Assembly (NCBI GenBank): GCA_009869945.1
Contig: WIXG01000168.1
Coordinates: 1-64,000 of the forward strand
Source: Mesaphorura yosii
Lineage: Eukaryota; Arthropoda; Collembola; Poduromorpha; Tullbergiidae
DNA: 64,000 bases
Direction of reading: 5' to 3'
In this document: positions 1-12,186 of the stretch, piece by piece
Layout of the letters: every line of letters starts with the position of its first letter
How positions within the stretch are numbered: position 1 is the first letter of the stretch
The notes under the pieces: generated by a model
Databases searched by the model: none
The model's input: only the letters and a program-made list of their open reading frames with translations
Told to the model about the DNA's origin: nothing
Translations under genes and position numbers: made by a program

Positions 1-177
1 TTTAGTAAGTACACCGAAGGCTTATTTAGTAAATCACGCGATGGCGATTTCCCAACAAATCTCATATAGCCCATCACTTCAGAATCCCATTCCAATTTCA
101 ATCAGGCTTCGATTGTCAACCCGGGCCCCTGCCCGAGATCAAACCTGGCGGGCTTTAGCCCGCCCTAGCTTTGCTAG
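1..177 (+). mobile_element. Probable Helitron 3' terminus
   Basis: A perfect hairpin occupies 147-164 (8-bp arms GGCGGGCT/AGCCCGCC, TT loop). Nine bases later comes CTAG at 174-177, followed by T. Helitrons (rolling-circle transposons) characteristically end in a short GC-rich palindrome about 10 nt before a CTRR terminus and insert between A and T, so both the structure and the 3' flanking T fit. A second small GC-rich inverted repeat (CGGGC/GCCCG) lies at 122-135. The 5' end is not seen and probably lies outside the window, and no Rep/helicase coding sequence is visible, so this would be a non-autonomous or truncated copy. The start coordinate is only the window edge. Confidence 0.45.
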
Positions 178-2529
178 TTGATTATAAATTTCCTTCACAC
201 TTACTGCAGCTGCTGCTGTGTTTAGCGATACTTCCATTGAAGAGGGACTTATTGTGTGGGTTGCGAACCGAATCTAGGTTCTGGAGAAAAATTTCACGTG
301 AGTCGCAGAACGTAGTTTCCTCATTAGCAGCTTCTAAAATCACATCAAGCAGGGTGCGGATTCCAAAATCACAAGACCAGCAAATACGCTTATAATATGA
401 GATGGAATCTGGAAAAGCGAAAGGACAATAACAACAACCCTTTGAAGTGATTGAAGAGCGATGAGCGAACAAAATTAATTACGAACATAAAGCGACAGTC
501 ATCCTCATTATTTGGCGTTTCACATCAACTATATGTTAGATCCTGCGCCCACGACCTGCGATTTCTCCACCCACCGCTGCACTATTGTGCCCGCTTAATT
601 AAATGAGTCGTGCACGGAAACGGCAAACATGCATGTGTTCAAAAATCTGTCACATCTCATTAACTTCATCCGCCACATGCAAACCTGACAAACTAATCGA
701 AATCAGAGGTGACGACTTGCGGCCCTGTGCGTGATATTCTGATGACAATAAACACTGCATGACTTATGAATGCTCGTGGATAGAGAAATTTGGAGTGGCT
801 TAAATCCAGAGCAAAGGACTTAAAGTCCCATGCACGCGCCACACGCACCATCCTGCCCGGAGTCCCTCCATTGACAGTGATGTAAATGGAAAATGCAGGT
901 ATTCACAGGAGCGCCCGCATCCGGGCATGCATGAGATCAGTCTACTCCGCACTCGCACTCGTGCGCTTCAGTGGTTGAAAGAAGAGGAAGAAGAAAACAG
1001 CTTCGTAATTTGATTTTGGAGTTACGTATGTTTCGAGTGCTGCTTCAGGGAGCACGCTGGAAAATTTAGGCAGGATTCCGGCCAAGTTTTCCAGAGGAAC
1101 TCACTTGTGCGCGCTGTAGTTTGTCTTAATTATATAATGCCGAGAACGTCAGAGCCGACATTAGCATGGTAATTGCCATTGCCACTGCCAATATTGCTGC
1201 TGCGTCAATTTTAATAGAGTACACAGAAATACTCATAAATTACATTACATTTGTAGCGTTGTGTTACAAGAGCGTAAAGTTCCAGGCTTCGTTACAACAG
1301 CAGCGGCTACGGCACGGCAGGGACAGCACTTGGCTTGGCTGATCTCATCAACTTCTCAAATTTCACGTCCCGACAGTCCCGAGTCAGTTTTTTTACATGT
1401 TCCTACGCGGTAAACATTTTCATGTACACTGAATGCTCCTTCATTTCATAACGCTGCGCTGTGGTATTGTCATAATAGGAGCAATTTAGAGCAGTGAGTA
1501 CTGCGAAGGTGCGATTCTGTCTGGAGCACAATAGTGCTAAATTAATATAGGTTTATGAATGAAACGTTTATAGACAAAACACCGCCACAAATATTGCTTT
1601 TGCTGCTGCGGTTTGGTTTTGAATTGAACACTTGCGAAGCCCAGCCGAGCATATGAACTTCAGCATGAAGCTTTGGCTTTGGGGAGGAAAGACAAGAAAA
1701 AAGGATGTTAGAAAATCATATTAGGTTACACGCGTGCAGAAAAATTGTTTTGGATGCCTACGGTTAATAATTCTGCTGTCGTCGGGCTGAAGCTTGCCCT
1801 GCCTGCTAGAAGCTCAGGCTCTGCGCTACCTTTGTGGTGAGAGTGACGGTGGGAGACACAGCACAGCGACGAATAATCAATTAATTCTTTGCCACTGCCA
1901 TTCACATAATATTAGTCATAATCTACAGTTAGGCAGTGCCTGGGCCTGTGCCCGTACTCGACGAGCAGCACATTCACCAATCACAATCTCACATCGCGTT
2001 TGCACCTCCGTCCTCAAGTACAAGTTCATGTTTATACTTTATGAATGCGAGTGCGAATGCGAATAGGGAATTGCGAGCAGAACCACGAAACGAGCTACGT
2101 TCTTTCCTGTTCAGTTCGTTCAGAGCCAGTGTCAGTGAAGTCACGGAGCAAGAGCACGTATTACGCATAAGGTTCGGATTACTGAAAAGTAGGACACCGG
2201 GCAGCCTCAGTTGTCGGTCTTCGGTGTTGTTGGTGTCTGCAGTGCGCTGGAGACGAAGACGGAGACAGCACAGGCAGGATTTCATGAATGAATTCTGATC
2301 GTCATTCACAGAACGAGGAAAGAAGGACAAGGTCGTCGGCTCGCACGTACGTAACGCACACGGAGAGAGTTTCATTCAGGAAAACCAGGAACATTTCGGT
2401 TCAGTCCGTGTTTCTACTTCACGTGTTGCAGGTGATACGCTCCTGAGCCAGGCAGGCACTCATTCTTGGAGTCAGTTTGTTTAGATTGTAATTGCGATTG
2501 TTATTAGTGTCTAATAGCCTAAATTCACG
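178..2529. other. Non-coding region upstream of the epimerase gene
   Basis: I see no open frame with splice context or recognisable protein similarity. The 3' part contains several arthropod-initiator-like TCAGTY motifs (for example 2401-2406) and GAATGCGA/GAGTGCGA-like short repeats near 2040-2070. It probably holds the promoter and 5' UTR of the gene that starts at 2530. Confidence 0.4.
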
Positions 2530-4350
2530 ATGAGCTCAAATGCTCCCGAAGCAGAAGCCAGTTCGTCACCGCCACCAAAATTTCTGATTCTCGGAGGTGA
2601 GTCGCTCGAGCGTTTGTTTCATCCGTCTCATTTCAATAAATACCAATTCGCACAATGCCCACTTTATATGAATCGTCCGTCATTTACATTTTGGTTTCCT
2701 TTCCGTCGTACGTATCGATTTTTGAAGTTTATCTTCGTATTCAGCTCGAAAGTTGAAATCAACGTTCTGAGACGTGAGTCCGAATGACACGAAATGATAC
2801 ACTGCGTTTTCTTCAGGTTGTGGCTTCATCGGTCGGCATTTGGTTGAGTACTTGCTGGACAAAGCGGAAGTAATTCACGTTATTGACAAAACACCACCAG
2901 AAATTGCTTGGCTGAATTCGGATCACACAAAAGTGTTCAAGTCGCCCAAAGTTGTGTTCCACAGTGCGAACCTTATTTCTCAAGGTAACTTATACGCTCT
3001 TCTTTACTGCATTCTTTGAGTCTCATGCGATGAGTCATCGCCATTTGTCAATGCTTTGCGTGTATTAAATTCTAATGTTCGAGAGTACTAATGCTAATGC
3101 AAGTGACTGTTTCTGTGCGTTGAAGTTGACTTTTGTGTTTCGCAGAGAGAACGCAGAAAGTATTTGACAGTATTGACAGCGACATTCATTATATCATCAA
3201 TCTGGCATCCGAGACGCGCAAAGGACAGTCTGAGCCTGTGTACAAAGAAGGGATTTACAAACTTACCACAAATGTGATTCAATTGGCTGCCAAAAGGTTT
3301 TCAGACTCACTGAAAAACTACGTCGAATTTTCCACTGGAACTTTGTATCCAAATGATAAGGTATATACCCAAACTAGCACAATGAGAATCGGGAAGCACC
3401 TCTTGTCATTATGTTATTATTGTCGTCTCCCATTTTCCATGATGTAATTTCAGACTCCACATAAAGAGACTGAAAAAGTTGACCAGTGGAATGCCGAAAC
3501 TAAGTACAAGTACCGGGCTGAACAGGAAATCGGAAAAACCATTAAAAAGTTTGTCATTATACGTCCAGGCATTGTATACGGAAAAGCTGATCGGACAGGA
3601 ATTAGTAAGTCTCACTTCATGGCACTGAGAATTGCGGGAAAAGTTGTCAACCACATTTGTTGTTCTCACGCAGCACCGCGCCTGGTGATCGGAGGAATTT
3701 ACAAGCACCTGAAGGAGATGATGAAACTTCCCTGGACTTCGGAAATATCGATGAATACCGTGCACGTCAAGGATTTAGTGCGTGCAACGCACTTCCTGGC
3801 TCTACACGGAAAACATGGCGAGGTAATTTCGGTGCAGAATGCAGACGCAGTTGAAAATCTGAGATTCATGCATGCATTCTTTGTCTGGTTACAGATTTAC
3901 AACGTAGTAGACTCTGGGCAAACGACTCAAGGCGACATAAGCAGTATAATCAGTGAGATCTTCGATATCAACCACGATTACTGGGGAACTGCCTTCAGCA
4001 CTCTGGCCAAGGTAAGCGCATTATTTAACTTAATGTCTTTAATTATCACATTATCCATTCTTTCTTTATTGCAGCTAGACGTGAACGACGTTATTGACGA
4101 AATTAATGACAAGCACATGGGACCCTGGGCCGAACTCTGTCAAAATGACGGTGTGGCAAACAGTCCGCTGAATCCATTCCTTCACAGCGACACTTTGGCC
4201 AAGAAGAACATTTCCTTAAGTGGGAAGAAACTATCTGACTTTGGCTTCACTGACTTTGAGCATCCCACCGTGACCAAAGAACTCTTGATTGAAATCATCG
4301 AGGACTTTGTGGAGCTGAAAATGTTTCCAAAGTCTCTTCTTCAGAAATGA
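2530..4350 (+). CDS. NAD-dependent epimerase/dehydratase (extended SDR)
   Basis: Seven exons: 2530-2596, 2817-2984, 3146-3360, 3454-3604, 3674-3822, 3895-4011, 4075-4350; about 380 aa. The Rossmann nucleotide-binding motif is at the N-terminus (FLILGGCGFIGRH, split by intron 1). It is followed by an extended-SDR core with VEFSTGTLYPN, VIIRPGIVYG, NTVHVKDL and IYNVVDSG. The C-terminal part (DKHMGPWAELC...) resembles an uncharacterised epimerase branch found in insects and slime moulds. The substrate is unknown. The usual catalytic YxxxK is not obvious: the expected position reads KYKYRAEQE. Introns of 69, 72 and 63 nt (3605-3673, 3823-3894, 4012-4074) are multiples of three and stop-free, so a naive gene model would read through them. 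Splicing is supported because it gives contiguous family motifs (GE|IYNVVD). It is convergent with TOPBP1. Confidence 0.85.
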
Positions 4351-4432
4351 GCCTAAACATGCGATTGGGATAAATGAATCGAGTATGTGTGTAAATGCTT
4401 TAATCCGAATCATTCCTTGCATCATGGTCTTG

Positions 4433-4438
4433 TTTATT
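4433..4438 (-). terminator. Poly(A) signal, TOPBP1
   Basis: AATAAA on the minus strand, about 255 nt downstream of the TOPBP1 stop codon. Confidence 0.45.
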
Positions 4439-4492
4439 TTTCAGTTGAATTAAAAATAAGCATTAATTTCATCCTTGTGAACGCGTGAGTTT

Positions 4493-4498
4493 AATAAA
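4493..4498 (+). terminator. Poly(A) signal, epimerase gene
   Basis: AATAAA about 140 nt after the stop codon of the epimerase gene. Confidence 0.55.
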
Positions 4499-4692
4499 TT
4501 AATTTACATTCGACATTCGCAAACACTGCATTTTGGTGTGCTATAGTACATCGGAATGGAAAATGAAAATGTAAATGTACGACAAATAACAATTCGAAAT
4601 CAAAGCCTTAAGAATCTGCTAATTATTCATGCATATTGAACATTCTACATTCTTTGAACACATTTGAACATACTCAACACTGATTACAAGTA

Positions 4693-7600
4693 TCAGTCTT
4701 CAGTTCTGGACTTCAGGTGAGACTTTAAAATTACATCATTCAAGTAAAAGGCCGCGTGAGGCTTTAGTGTGGAACACACTTTGGGTAACGTCTTCATCTC
4801 CCCCCTGCAGTTTGATTCTTCTCCAATCAGCAAGTTCGGCACTTCATGGCTTCCCTTCTCCCAAATCGTTCCACCTCCCGTGCGAATCAAATTCTTATAC
4901 GCTGCGCATTTTGCTTCGATTGGCTCGACAATAACTGCGCATACACCGGAGAATGGCTTGCTGTTCGGATCGGCTTTAATTCTTGCATACCAGTAGTTTG
5001 CAGCATGAATGAGGTGAGCTTCAAGTTGGGTCGGAGCAACGTCGGTCCTCGGTCTAACAATGAATTCTGTGAACTGTGAAACAACATGAAATGTCTCATG
5101 ACAATGTTCGAAGTTACAGTAATTGCAATCATTTTCCGCGACTTACATCCAATAACTTGCCTGCCTTTTCTGATTCCAATACATAAGTGTGAGACACAAG
5201 AGGTTTGCCAGCAGCAATTGTTGACAAAACTTTTTCGCTCCTTGCATACTTTTTCGCAATCAGAGCATCCACTCCCTCTTCATATTTTGACGAAACATTA
5301 ACTTGACCGCCAAGATTTTCTATTATCGTAATCAGTCTTCCACTTTCAGTCTAAAATGAACCCGAATTGAAATGACATTGACAGTGAGGGACAGGAAATA
5401 TTCTTTGAACTTACAGATTCAGCGAATCCTGTCAGCATGAATGTGTATCTCCTCTTGGAGGTCTTGGACTTGCTCTTTGCAGCTTTTGTAGGTTTCTCAA
5501 GCGAAGAAGATTTCTTGACAGAAGAAGGATCTTTCATTACTTCGGTCTCAATGCACTCACCTCCACTTCCGCCAGACGCTTGAGAGAGCTCAGCCTCCAC
5601 TCGCTTGTGTGTATCGACAGGGCGCTCTTTGTTCTCGTCCCAGTACACTTTTCCGCTGTCTAAAGTTTCAATTTCTGGTGCAACATCTGGCGGAAGCGGT
5701 AACTGGCTGTCCACCATTCTCCTGTGCCTCTTTGTTGGTAACTTACTGGTTGAGGCTTGGTTCATCTGGTCATCATTAAACGTCCCAAATTCTTCAGCCA
5801 TCAACGCGTTCAGAGAATCAGTAGTCTTCGGTTTCTTGAACACTCGTCCAGCTTTGTCTGTATCAAGAGGCTTGTTCGCTTCTTCGACACTTACTTCTGG
5901 ATCACTTGGTCTTTTTAAACCATTCCGCGGCGTAGAATTTTCTCTGCTGCTTCGGTTTGCTTCTTCTGGAGGTGTCACACTTTTGTTGAACGCCTGGGCA
6001 TGCAAAACCTCTGCCCTAGAAGGAGTAATTGCGGCTGCGCCTTTGGCTGCTTCCGTAACCTTTCCGGGAAACCTTTGCCTCCAAGTGTTCCACAATCCGG
6101 CAAATGCGTCTGCTTCTGGTGTTGAATTTCGATGGACCTTGTAACGAACTGATGAGAAGTCAGGACTTGGAGAGTCTGAAGTCAAACGATCGAGTGCTGA
6201 TGTCAATTGCCGAGAACCTAGACGCGAAAGCCCTTTAAAGAAAGGAGAATCTTCCGAGCTTTCATATGCGTTATTGACAACACCACTTTCCGAGGACCTC
6301 CGGCCCGGCCGTAGTGTATTTTCTTCAGGTGTTGTAGAGTTTCTTGGCGTTCTCGAAACGGCGAGCGGAAGCTTGAATTTTTCGGGTTGCTGAGCAGTGA
6401 CTGGCATAACACTGATGCCCTTATTTCTGTTCTTAGGAGTTTCAACTAAGATACTTCCTTTTGTTTCAGCCTTATCAATTCGGAAAGGATTAATATCTAA
6501 TTTGCATTCAGAATTAAAACATTCGATTATCCACTCATGACGAATGACCGGTACGTTCCACTTGATTGCAGCACGGTACTTATCATTGTCAGTAACTGAG
6601 CAGATGAGGTGAGTTGTCTGAAAGACGCCGCTTTTCGATTGTGTTTTTCTCGCAAACACTTCTTGAAATCTGTATGATCCAATGAAAGCGTAGTTACGAT
6701 TACACGATAATAAGTTAAAGTTACCAGTGACTTTAATGTCTCTAACCTTGCGCCCATGGCGGTCGTCACTCCTTCGATGTACTTCTTTTCGTAAGCTTGG
6801 TATCCACTTGCAGCTATCACAATATCTGACATAATTTTTCGCATACCAGTAAATGCTTTCATAGGGACATGGTAAAATTGCATCTGAATATTCGGAGTTT
6901 TAACTTCCTGACAATCCAACTACAAAAGAAAACCACCGTTAGAGAGGAAATCAAAACGAGTGTTAAATGCTGCTAAAGTAATTAGGCGCTTACCACCCAA
7001 AATTTCGTAAAATGCTGCGACTCGGTCTTCGCTCTCTCCATAGTGTATACCGGCGGTAAAATCACAATGTCTGCCTGCTTGCTTATTATGCCACCCATGC
7101 TTTTTATGCTTTCCTTAATTTCTGAATTTTCTTCACCGCTTTGTAACAAAACGTCGAAACGGTAGTCCACGAAAATCTTCGTCATGCTTTGCGACGGTCC
7201 TTGGCTTGAAGAAGCAGCGTTGTTGACATCGTGAGCATCCTCAGCCGGATATTCAAGTTCTTGAATGAGAGATCGTTCTTGTTTGGTGCTCCGTTCGGAA
7301 CGTGATTTGGAATTGGAGGACTTATCAACAGAGGATCTAATTGCAGGTTGTTCAGGTTGTAATTGATCTTCAGGAATGTCTATGAAGTTGTCATCCTCAT
7401 CATGATCAAACCCTTCCCCAACGGCTTGTTCTCTTTCAGCTGCAGCAAGTTCTGGTGGTATGCCAAAATCATCTTCATTTTCGAACCCTTCGCCGACTAC
7501 GACGGAATTTGGCTTCAGAGGATTTTCTAAGCTCTTGTCTCTGGGGATCGTTCTAGAGTTTTTCTTCTCAGCAGAACTATTCTTGATTTGTCCTCCTGCT

Positions 7601-9980
7601 GAACCCCTTGCTTGTGTGGTGTTATTCTCAATAAACGCGTATTCCTCTTCATCGGCTAGCTCGCTCTTCCGATAAGATGCAATTATCCAGTTGATTGTAA
7701 CCAAGAATGGTCTAAGAGAAATATTAAACAATTATCAGTTATGATAGTTACAAACGAAAACGATCCGACGATGCCGTGATTATGTTTCCCCTGCAGTTAC
7801 TCACTTAGGGCTCAGAATCTTCAGTACTTGTGCTTCAGTTTCCAGTAGGTTACTACCCAGCACAACAACGTGAGACACATTACTGTTCAGCCGATCCAAT
7901 CTGGTCGCTCCACACAAATTAAGCAATTTCCTCACTGCTTCGTAAGAATCTGCCGCAGTACCGCTGAGATAAACCTGAAAGCGGTACAATCCTTTCAGAT
8001 CACACCTAGCAGCTAGCCATTTATTGTTTAAATGGTGGGATTGAAACGCTTACCCTGCACCCATCCAGAAACTGATTGTGGCCACCACTAACTCCTTTAA
8101 TAACGGCTTCGATGTCGTTGTGAACGTAATTTGGTTCGGAGGGCAGAATTGCTTCACTAACTTGTGATCGAAATTTTGTGGAGTAGCCTGACTGATTACA
8201 ATGCGAAACATCTTCCAAAACAATCGCACTGACTGAGATTTCATCCACTGAAATTGTTCAAAAGCAAACTCATGAACTTCCGCTTCATATTAAGATTGTA
8301 TGCAACTTCTTGAAGTTGTTTCTACTCTTACATGGAACGTCCAGCTTGGAATCCAGTTGAGTAGATACCAAATCTTTGTGACTACCCGCAAAGCGAACTT
8401 GATATTTCTCCGTAGAAAGAACGTGTCCTGCGAGCTTGGAATCGGTTATCCAATCCGGCTTGACGCAGAGCACGTTCCACTGCTTCGCATATCTAAATTT
8501 TTCTCCTGTGCCTCTTTCAATAATAAGAATCTGAGTTTTCTCTTTCATCAACTGCGGCGAATAAATCCCACCTACACAAAAAAATTCAATTTTAGAAAGA
8601 ATTAGCATGAAAGTGATAAACATTCGCTTTGTTATTGGCAGTGGCAGTGTACCGTTGCTTTCGATGATCTTCCGAAGACTCTCCTTCTTGCCAGAATCAA
8701 GTTGAGAGAAACAAACATTTATATTGTGGAAGATGGGACAAACGTAGCGAGTAAAATGAGAGTCAGTTGCCTTTGAAATATCGTTCAGACTCTCCTTCCA
8801 AACTTCTTCTACCCATTCCGCCCTCATAACAGGAACACCGGCCTTGTAGGCCACCGCGCATTTTGCTGATAATACACAATCGGCGAGCACATGCGTTACC
8901 GCCATTGTGAAACTGGATGTGTAGAAACCACCCATCTGTTGTATCAACTTCAGAAGTTTTTCCTATGAAGATCGAGCAAAGGAGTTGAATTAATTGGCAT
9001 GACCATTTTTCCATTTGTAGCATCTGGCACTAACCTTTCGCGTCTTATCTTTAAATGACGAAAGTGTTACGATAACGTCGCTCATTCCGAGAGTAAACAT
9101 AGGGTGCGTCCGATTTGGTATTTCCCATGCTTTCTGATTATGTCTTTGTCGTTCAAACGACTGCCTCAAGCACTGGGGACCAATGATTCTGAATATCATT
9201 AAAGAAGATAAGCGAATTTTGTCGAAACCTTTTAGTGAGAATACGGATATTCACCTAAAACTTCCTTTGCGATTATGTAAGCATTCAGATAAATGGTTGA
9301 AAACAGGGCCTTCAAATGGGTCCACAACGAAGATGTTTCCCTTCTGAGGGACCTTCTTTAGACAGTTCTCACCGCTGATCCATTCTGTGGCCAAGTTTTG
9401 CTCGTTGCATAACTACATTTGCAAAGAAAATCATTTACAACCACAAGAACGGATGCAACCACGTGCCGTGACTTTGATTTACCTGAAAAGCCATAGTTAA
9501 TCGCGAGGAGCACGTTGCTTCTGTCAGCGAATCGGCAATGACAAAATAAATGGTGGATTCACGGTCCCTATTCACATTGAGTTGGGAATACTGCTCAAGT
9601 AAGTTATCGCCGCCACCTAGATCGAGATTGTTGAAACTATCTTCTTGAAGGACTGGTGGACGGGCATGCCCACGGCCGTTCATTTCTCCCCCTGGGCGAT
9701 GTCCAACTGCTGCTTGAACTGTGCAAATTTCGCCTGAATTCGGATTATTGTTCTCCTCGTTACTTGATCGTGAGCGGTTCTCGCTGTGTGTCTGGCCAGG
9801 AAATGGATTTTGCTTATCTCCGTCAACTCGCTTATACGCTGTTCCTGCCGCCACCACGTCCTTCCCATTATCTTCAGGAGCATCTTCGGGCATGGAGGAC
9901 ACTTGCCGACGGTTTCTGGTGTTGACGAATGCAGTGCCGCTGGCTGTGTTGTTTCGGCGTCTTGAATGCATTGCGTTCAT
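4693..9980 (-). CDS. TOPBP1: DNA topoisomerase 2-binding protein 1 (multi-BRCT scaffold)
   Basis: Twelve exons (plus-strand coordinates, 5' to 3'): 9980-9483, 9412-9255, 9188-9035, 8962-8653, 8571-8332, 8247-8054, 7974-7805, 7711-6994, 6919-6747, 6669-5415, 5350-5147, 5073-4693; about 1,484 aa (human 1,522). BRCT domains: BRCT0 ~130-235 (VVDPFEGPVFNHL), BRCT1 ~250-345 (MSDVIVTLSS...VTHVLAD), BRCT2 ~350-450, BRCT3 ~510-600 (LDGCRVYLSG), BRCT4 ~740-815, BRCT5 ~830-920 (THLICSV...WNVPVIRHEWI), and a C-terminal BRCT7/8 pair ~1275-1484. I see no clear BRCT6 in the long disordered stretch between BRCT5 and BRCT7. TopBP1 is the nuclear scaffold that activates ATR and supports replication origin firing through phosphopeptide-binding BRCTs. 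The acidic segment in exon 8 (ENEDDFGIPPEL) is low-complexity. Intron 8572-8652 (81 nt) is in-frame and stop-free. It shares its upstream region with SIRT2. Confidence 0.93.
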
Positions 9981-10359
9981 TCAACTAAATGAATGATCAG
10001 ATCGATTAGCTAAAGTCGAAGAATAAGTTATGAATTGTGAAAAATTACGGAGCTGGGTGGATTCAATTAGTTAACTACGGGTGCCTGGAGTGAAAATTTC
10101 AATGCTCTCCAGTCTCACTTTGTTAGCATTCTCAACCGACAAAATTCAAAGGAACCCGTCGTCGTGCGGTCTGCGCGCTGTTTACATTTCATCGATTCCT
10201 TTCTGAAACACGGTTCTTTCCTTGTTCAAAGTAGTTGAAGCTTACTCGATGTTGTCAAATATTTTACATAGGTTGAAACTGGAGAGGAGCTTTAATTAAC
10301 CATTAAAATTCCAGTAGAAACCTTAATCTAATCATTTAATTACTGATCTTGTACTGAAA
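9981..10359. promoter_or_regulatory. Shared upstream region of TOPBP1 and SIRT2
   Basis: The 379 bases between two head-to-head start codons must contain both 5' UTRs and promoters. No TATA box is evident, as expected for housekeeping-type bidirectional promoters. This is inferred from gene arrangement only. Confidence 0.5.
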
Positions 10360-11881
10360 ATGAGTGATACGCCATCCTCTAAGGTCGGGAAAGGTAATCC
10401 TCCGTTATACTTTCTGTTTGGTCACATTAAATGTCTGCGTAGTGATATAATTAAATTAACCTTTATCAGATGACTCGGAAGACTCCACCGGCACTGGCAG
10501 CGGCTCAAAGGATCCTCAACCGTCTTCATCAAATTCATCTACGTCAGAAGGATTCCTAAACGATCTTTTAGGAAAATTGAAAATTAAGTCTTCGAAGGAC
10601 AAGGTAAGAACGAGAAACGAAAACGATGGAAATGGAGTTTGGTGTAGGTCTTTTGTCTTACCCCCTGAACAGGTGAAAATCATGGAGGAAGCGTCCCTAG
10701 CCGGAATCAAGAAATACATTGAATCAAATCAGTGCAAGAAAATTGTTGTAATGGCTGGTGCAGGAATATCTACATGTAAGATATCTAATGATAATGGTAG
10801 CTCGAAAGAATCAGTAAATGAGTGAATCAACAATCAATTCGTTCCTATTTTTACAGCCGCTGGCATTCCAGACTTCCGCAGTCCAGGGAGTGGTCTTTAC
10901 GACAAGATCCGGGAGAAATACAACTTGATTGACCCACAGATTATGTTTGAGATAGGATTTTTTCGCCAAAATCCAAAACCATTCTACACGTTAGCTAAAG
11001 AATTGCTTCCAGAGACTTTTGAGCCAACACCGTCACATTTCTTCGTGAGACTCTTGCATGAGAAGGGACTACTTCTTCGACATTACACACAGGTATTCCA
11101 TTCATATTTTTCATATTTCAAATTCACAAAACTCAGTTCAAGCGTTTGTGCGCCACATGCATTAGAATATCGACGGTCTGGAAAGAAAGGCAGGAATTCC
11201 TGATGACAAAATTGTTGAGGCACATGGATCCTTCTACAAGTCACATTGCTTAAAATGCAAGCAAGAATATTCCTTTGAATGGATGAAAGGTACGATTGCA
11301 TAAACCAGGACCACGACGTACTCATGATAGGATTGAATTTAAGCAGTAGTTTCCTTTTTGAGCAGCTAAAATTTCCTCGGAAGACGTTCCACTATGTGAA
11401 AAATGCAAGTCAACCGTGAAGCCCGATGTTATCTTCTTTGGAGAGAACTTGCCGCCTCGTTTCTTTTTGTGTGCCGAAAAGGATGTGAAGCAATGTGATT
11501 TACTAATTGTAATGGGAACTTCGTTAGTTGTTCATCCGTTCGCTTCATTAGTCGACAAGTAAGACATCCAGTTTTGATTTGGTGACAGAAGTGCTGACTA
11601 TCCTAATTATGATTTTCAGAATCAGCGATGACTGTCCCCGTCTTCTGATCAATCGAGAGAAAGTCGGCGGTAATGAGTCGATTTTAACGCCACAAATTTT
11701 ACAAAAACTGGGATTAGATAATTTTAAAGCACTTTTCGGGAAAACGGGTTTTAATTTCTCAGACGAAAGAAATCGAGACGTGGCTCTGATTGGAAACTGT
11801 GATGACGGCGTCTTCAAAGTAGCAAAAGAAATGGGGTGGGAGGCTGAGTTTCAGCAATTGTTGGACACGAACAAGAAATGA
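10360..11881 (+). CDS. SIRT2: NAD-dependent protein deacetylase, SIRT2-type sirtuin
   Basis: Seven exons: 10360-10393, 10470-10603, 10673-10775, 10857-11092, 11166-11289, 11366-11558, 11620-11881; about 361 aa. A Ser/Thr-rich N-terminus precedes the class I sirtuin core: [21 protein letters not shown] (NAD loop), [12 protein letters not shown], catalytic His in EAHGSF, zinc-binding pairs CLKC and [12 protein letters not shown], and [10 protein letters not shown]. The sequence LGKLKIKS just before the catalytic domain matches the SIRT2 class. It deacetylates tubulin and other cytosolic or nuclear Lys residues in known orthologues. The 69-nt intron 10604-10672 is in-frame and stop-free; splicing joins SKDK to VKIMEE. 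Confidence 0.93.
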
Positions 11882-12186
11882 GTGGATAACTTCGCCAAAG
11901 CTATGCGCTGAATAAAAGTGTAGAGTAGAATGTTGAGGCACCTTTACTACTGACAATGAAGAACTGAACTCCAGATTCTTTACAAACCATACAACTCGCT
12001 TTAAGTAAGTTAGCAAATAGAATTCCAAATTAACGATTCTAAGTCACAATGCCCTTAATGGTCCTAACCAGTTAATAAACAATCCTATGCCAAAGATTTT
12101 ACAAGATCTGTCTATTTGCTTCTTCTATTGAATAAACTTTCTTCAGTCGCAATATCGCAATGTTAATGCAATAGATATTAGAAACC
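11882..12186. other. Convergent 3' region of SIRT2 and MRPL14
   Basis: Holds the SIRT2 3' UTR with AATAAA at 11911-11916 and the MRPL14 3' UTR on the other strand. A further plus-strand AATAAA lies near 12074 and another near 12130. I see no gene here. Confidence 0.5.
11911..11916 (+). terminator. Poly(A) signal, SIRT2
   Basis: AATAAA 30 nt after the SIRT2 stop codon. Confidence 0.5.

Larger units (their letters stand above)
4351..4692. other. Convergent 3' UTR interval between epimerase and TOPBP1
   Basis: Only 342 bases separate the two stop codons. The plus-strand poly(A) signal lies beyond the minus-strand one, so the two mature 3' UTRs are expected to overlap by roughly 80-100 nt as antisense sequence. 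No other feature is seen. Confidence 0.5.

Noticed and set aside
8290-8605. TOPBP1 exon read without the 8572-8652 intron
   Set aside because: The unspliced reading adds 27 residues absent from BRCT2 of the family, while the spliced reading restores ESNGGIYSPQ; treated as an intron.
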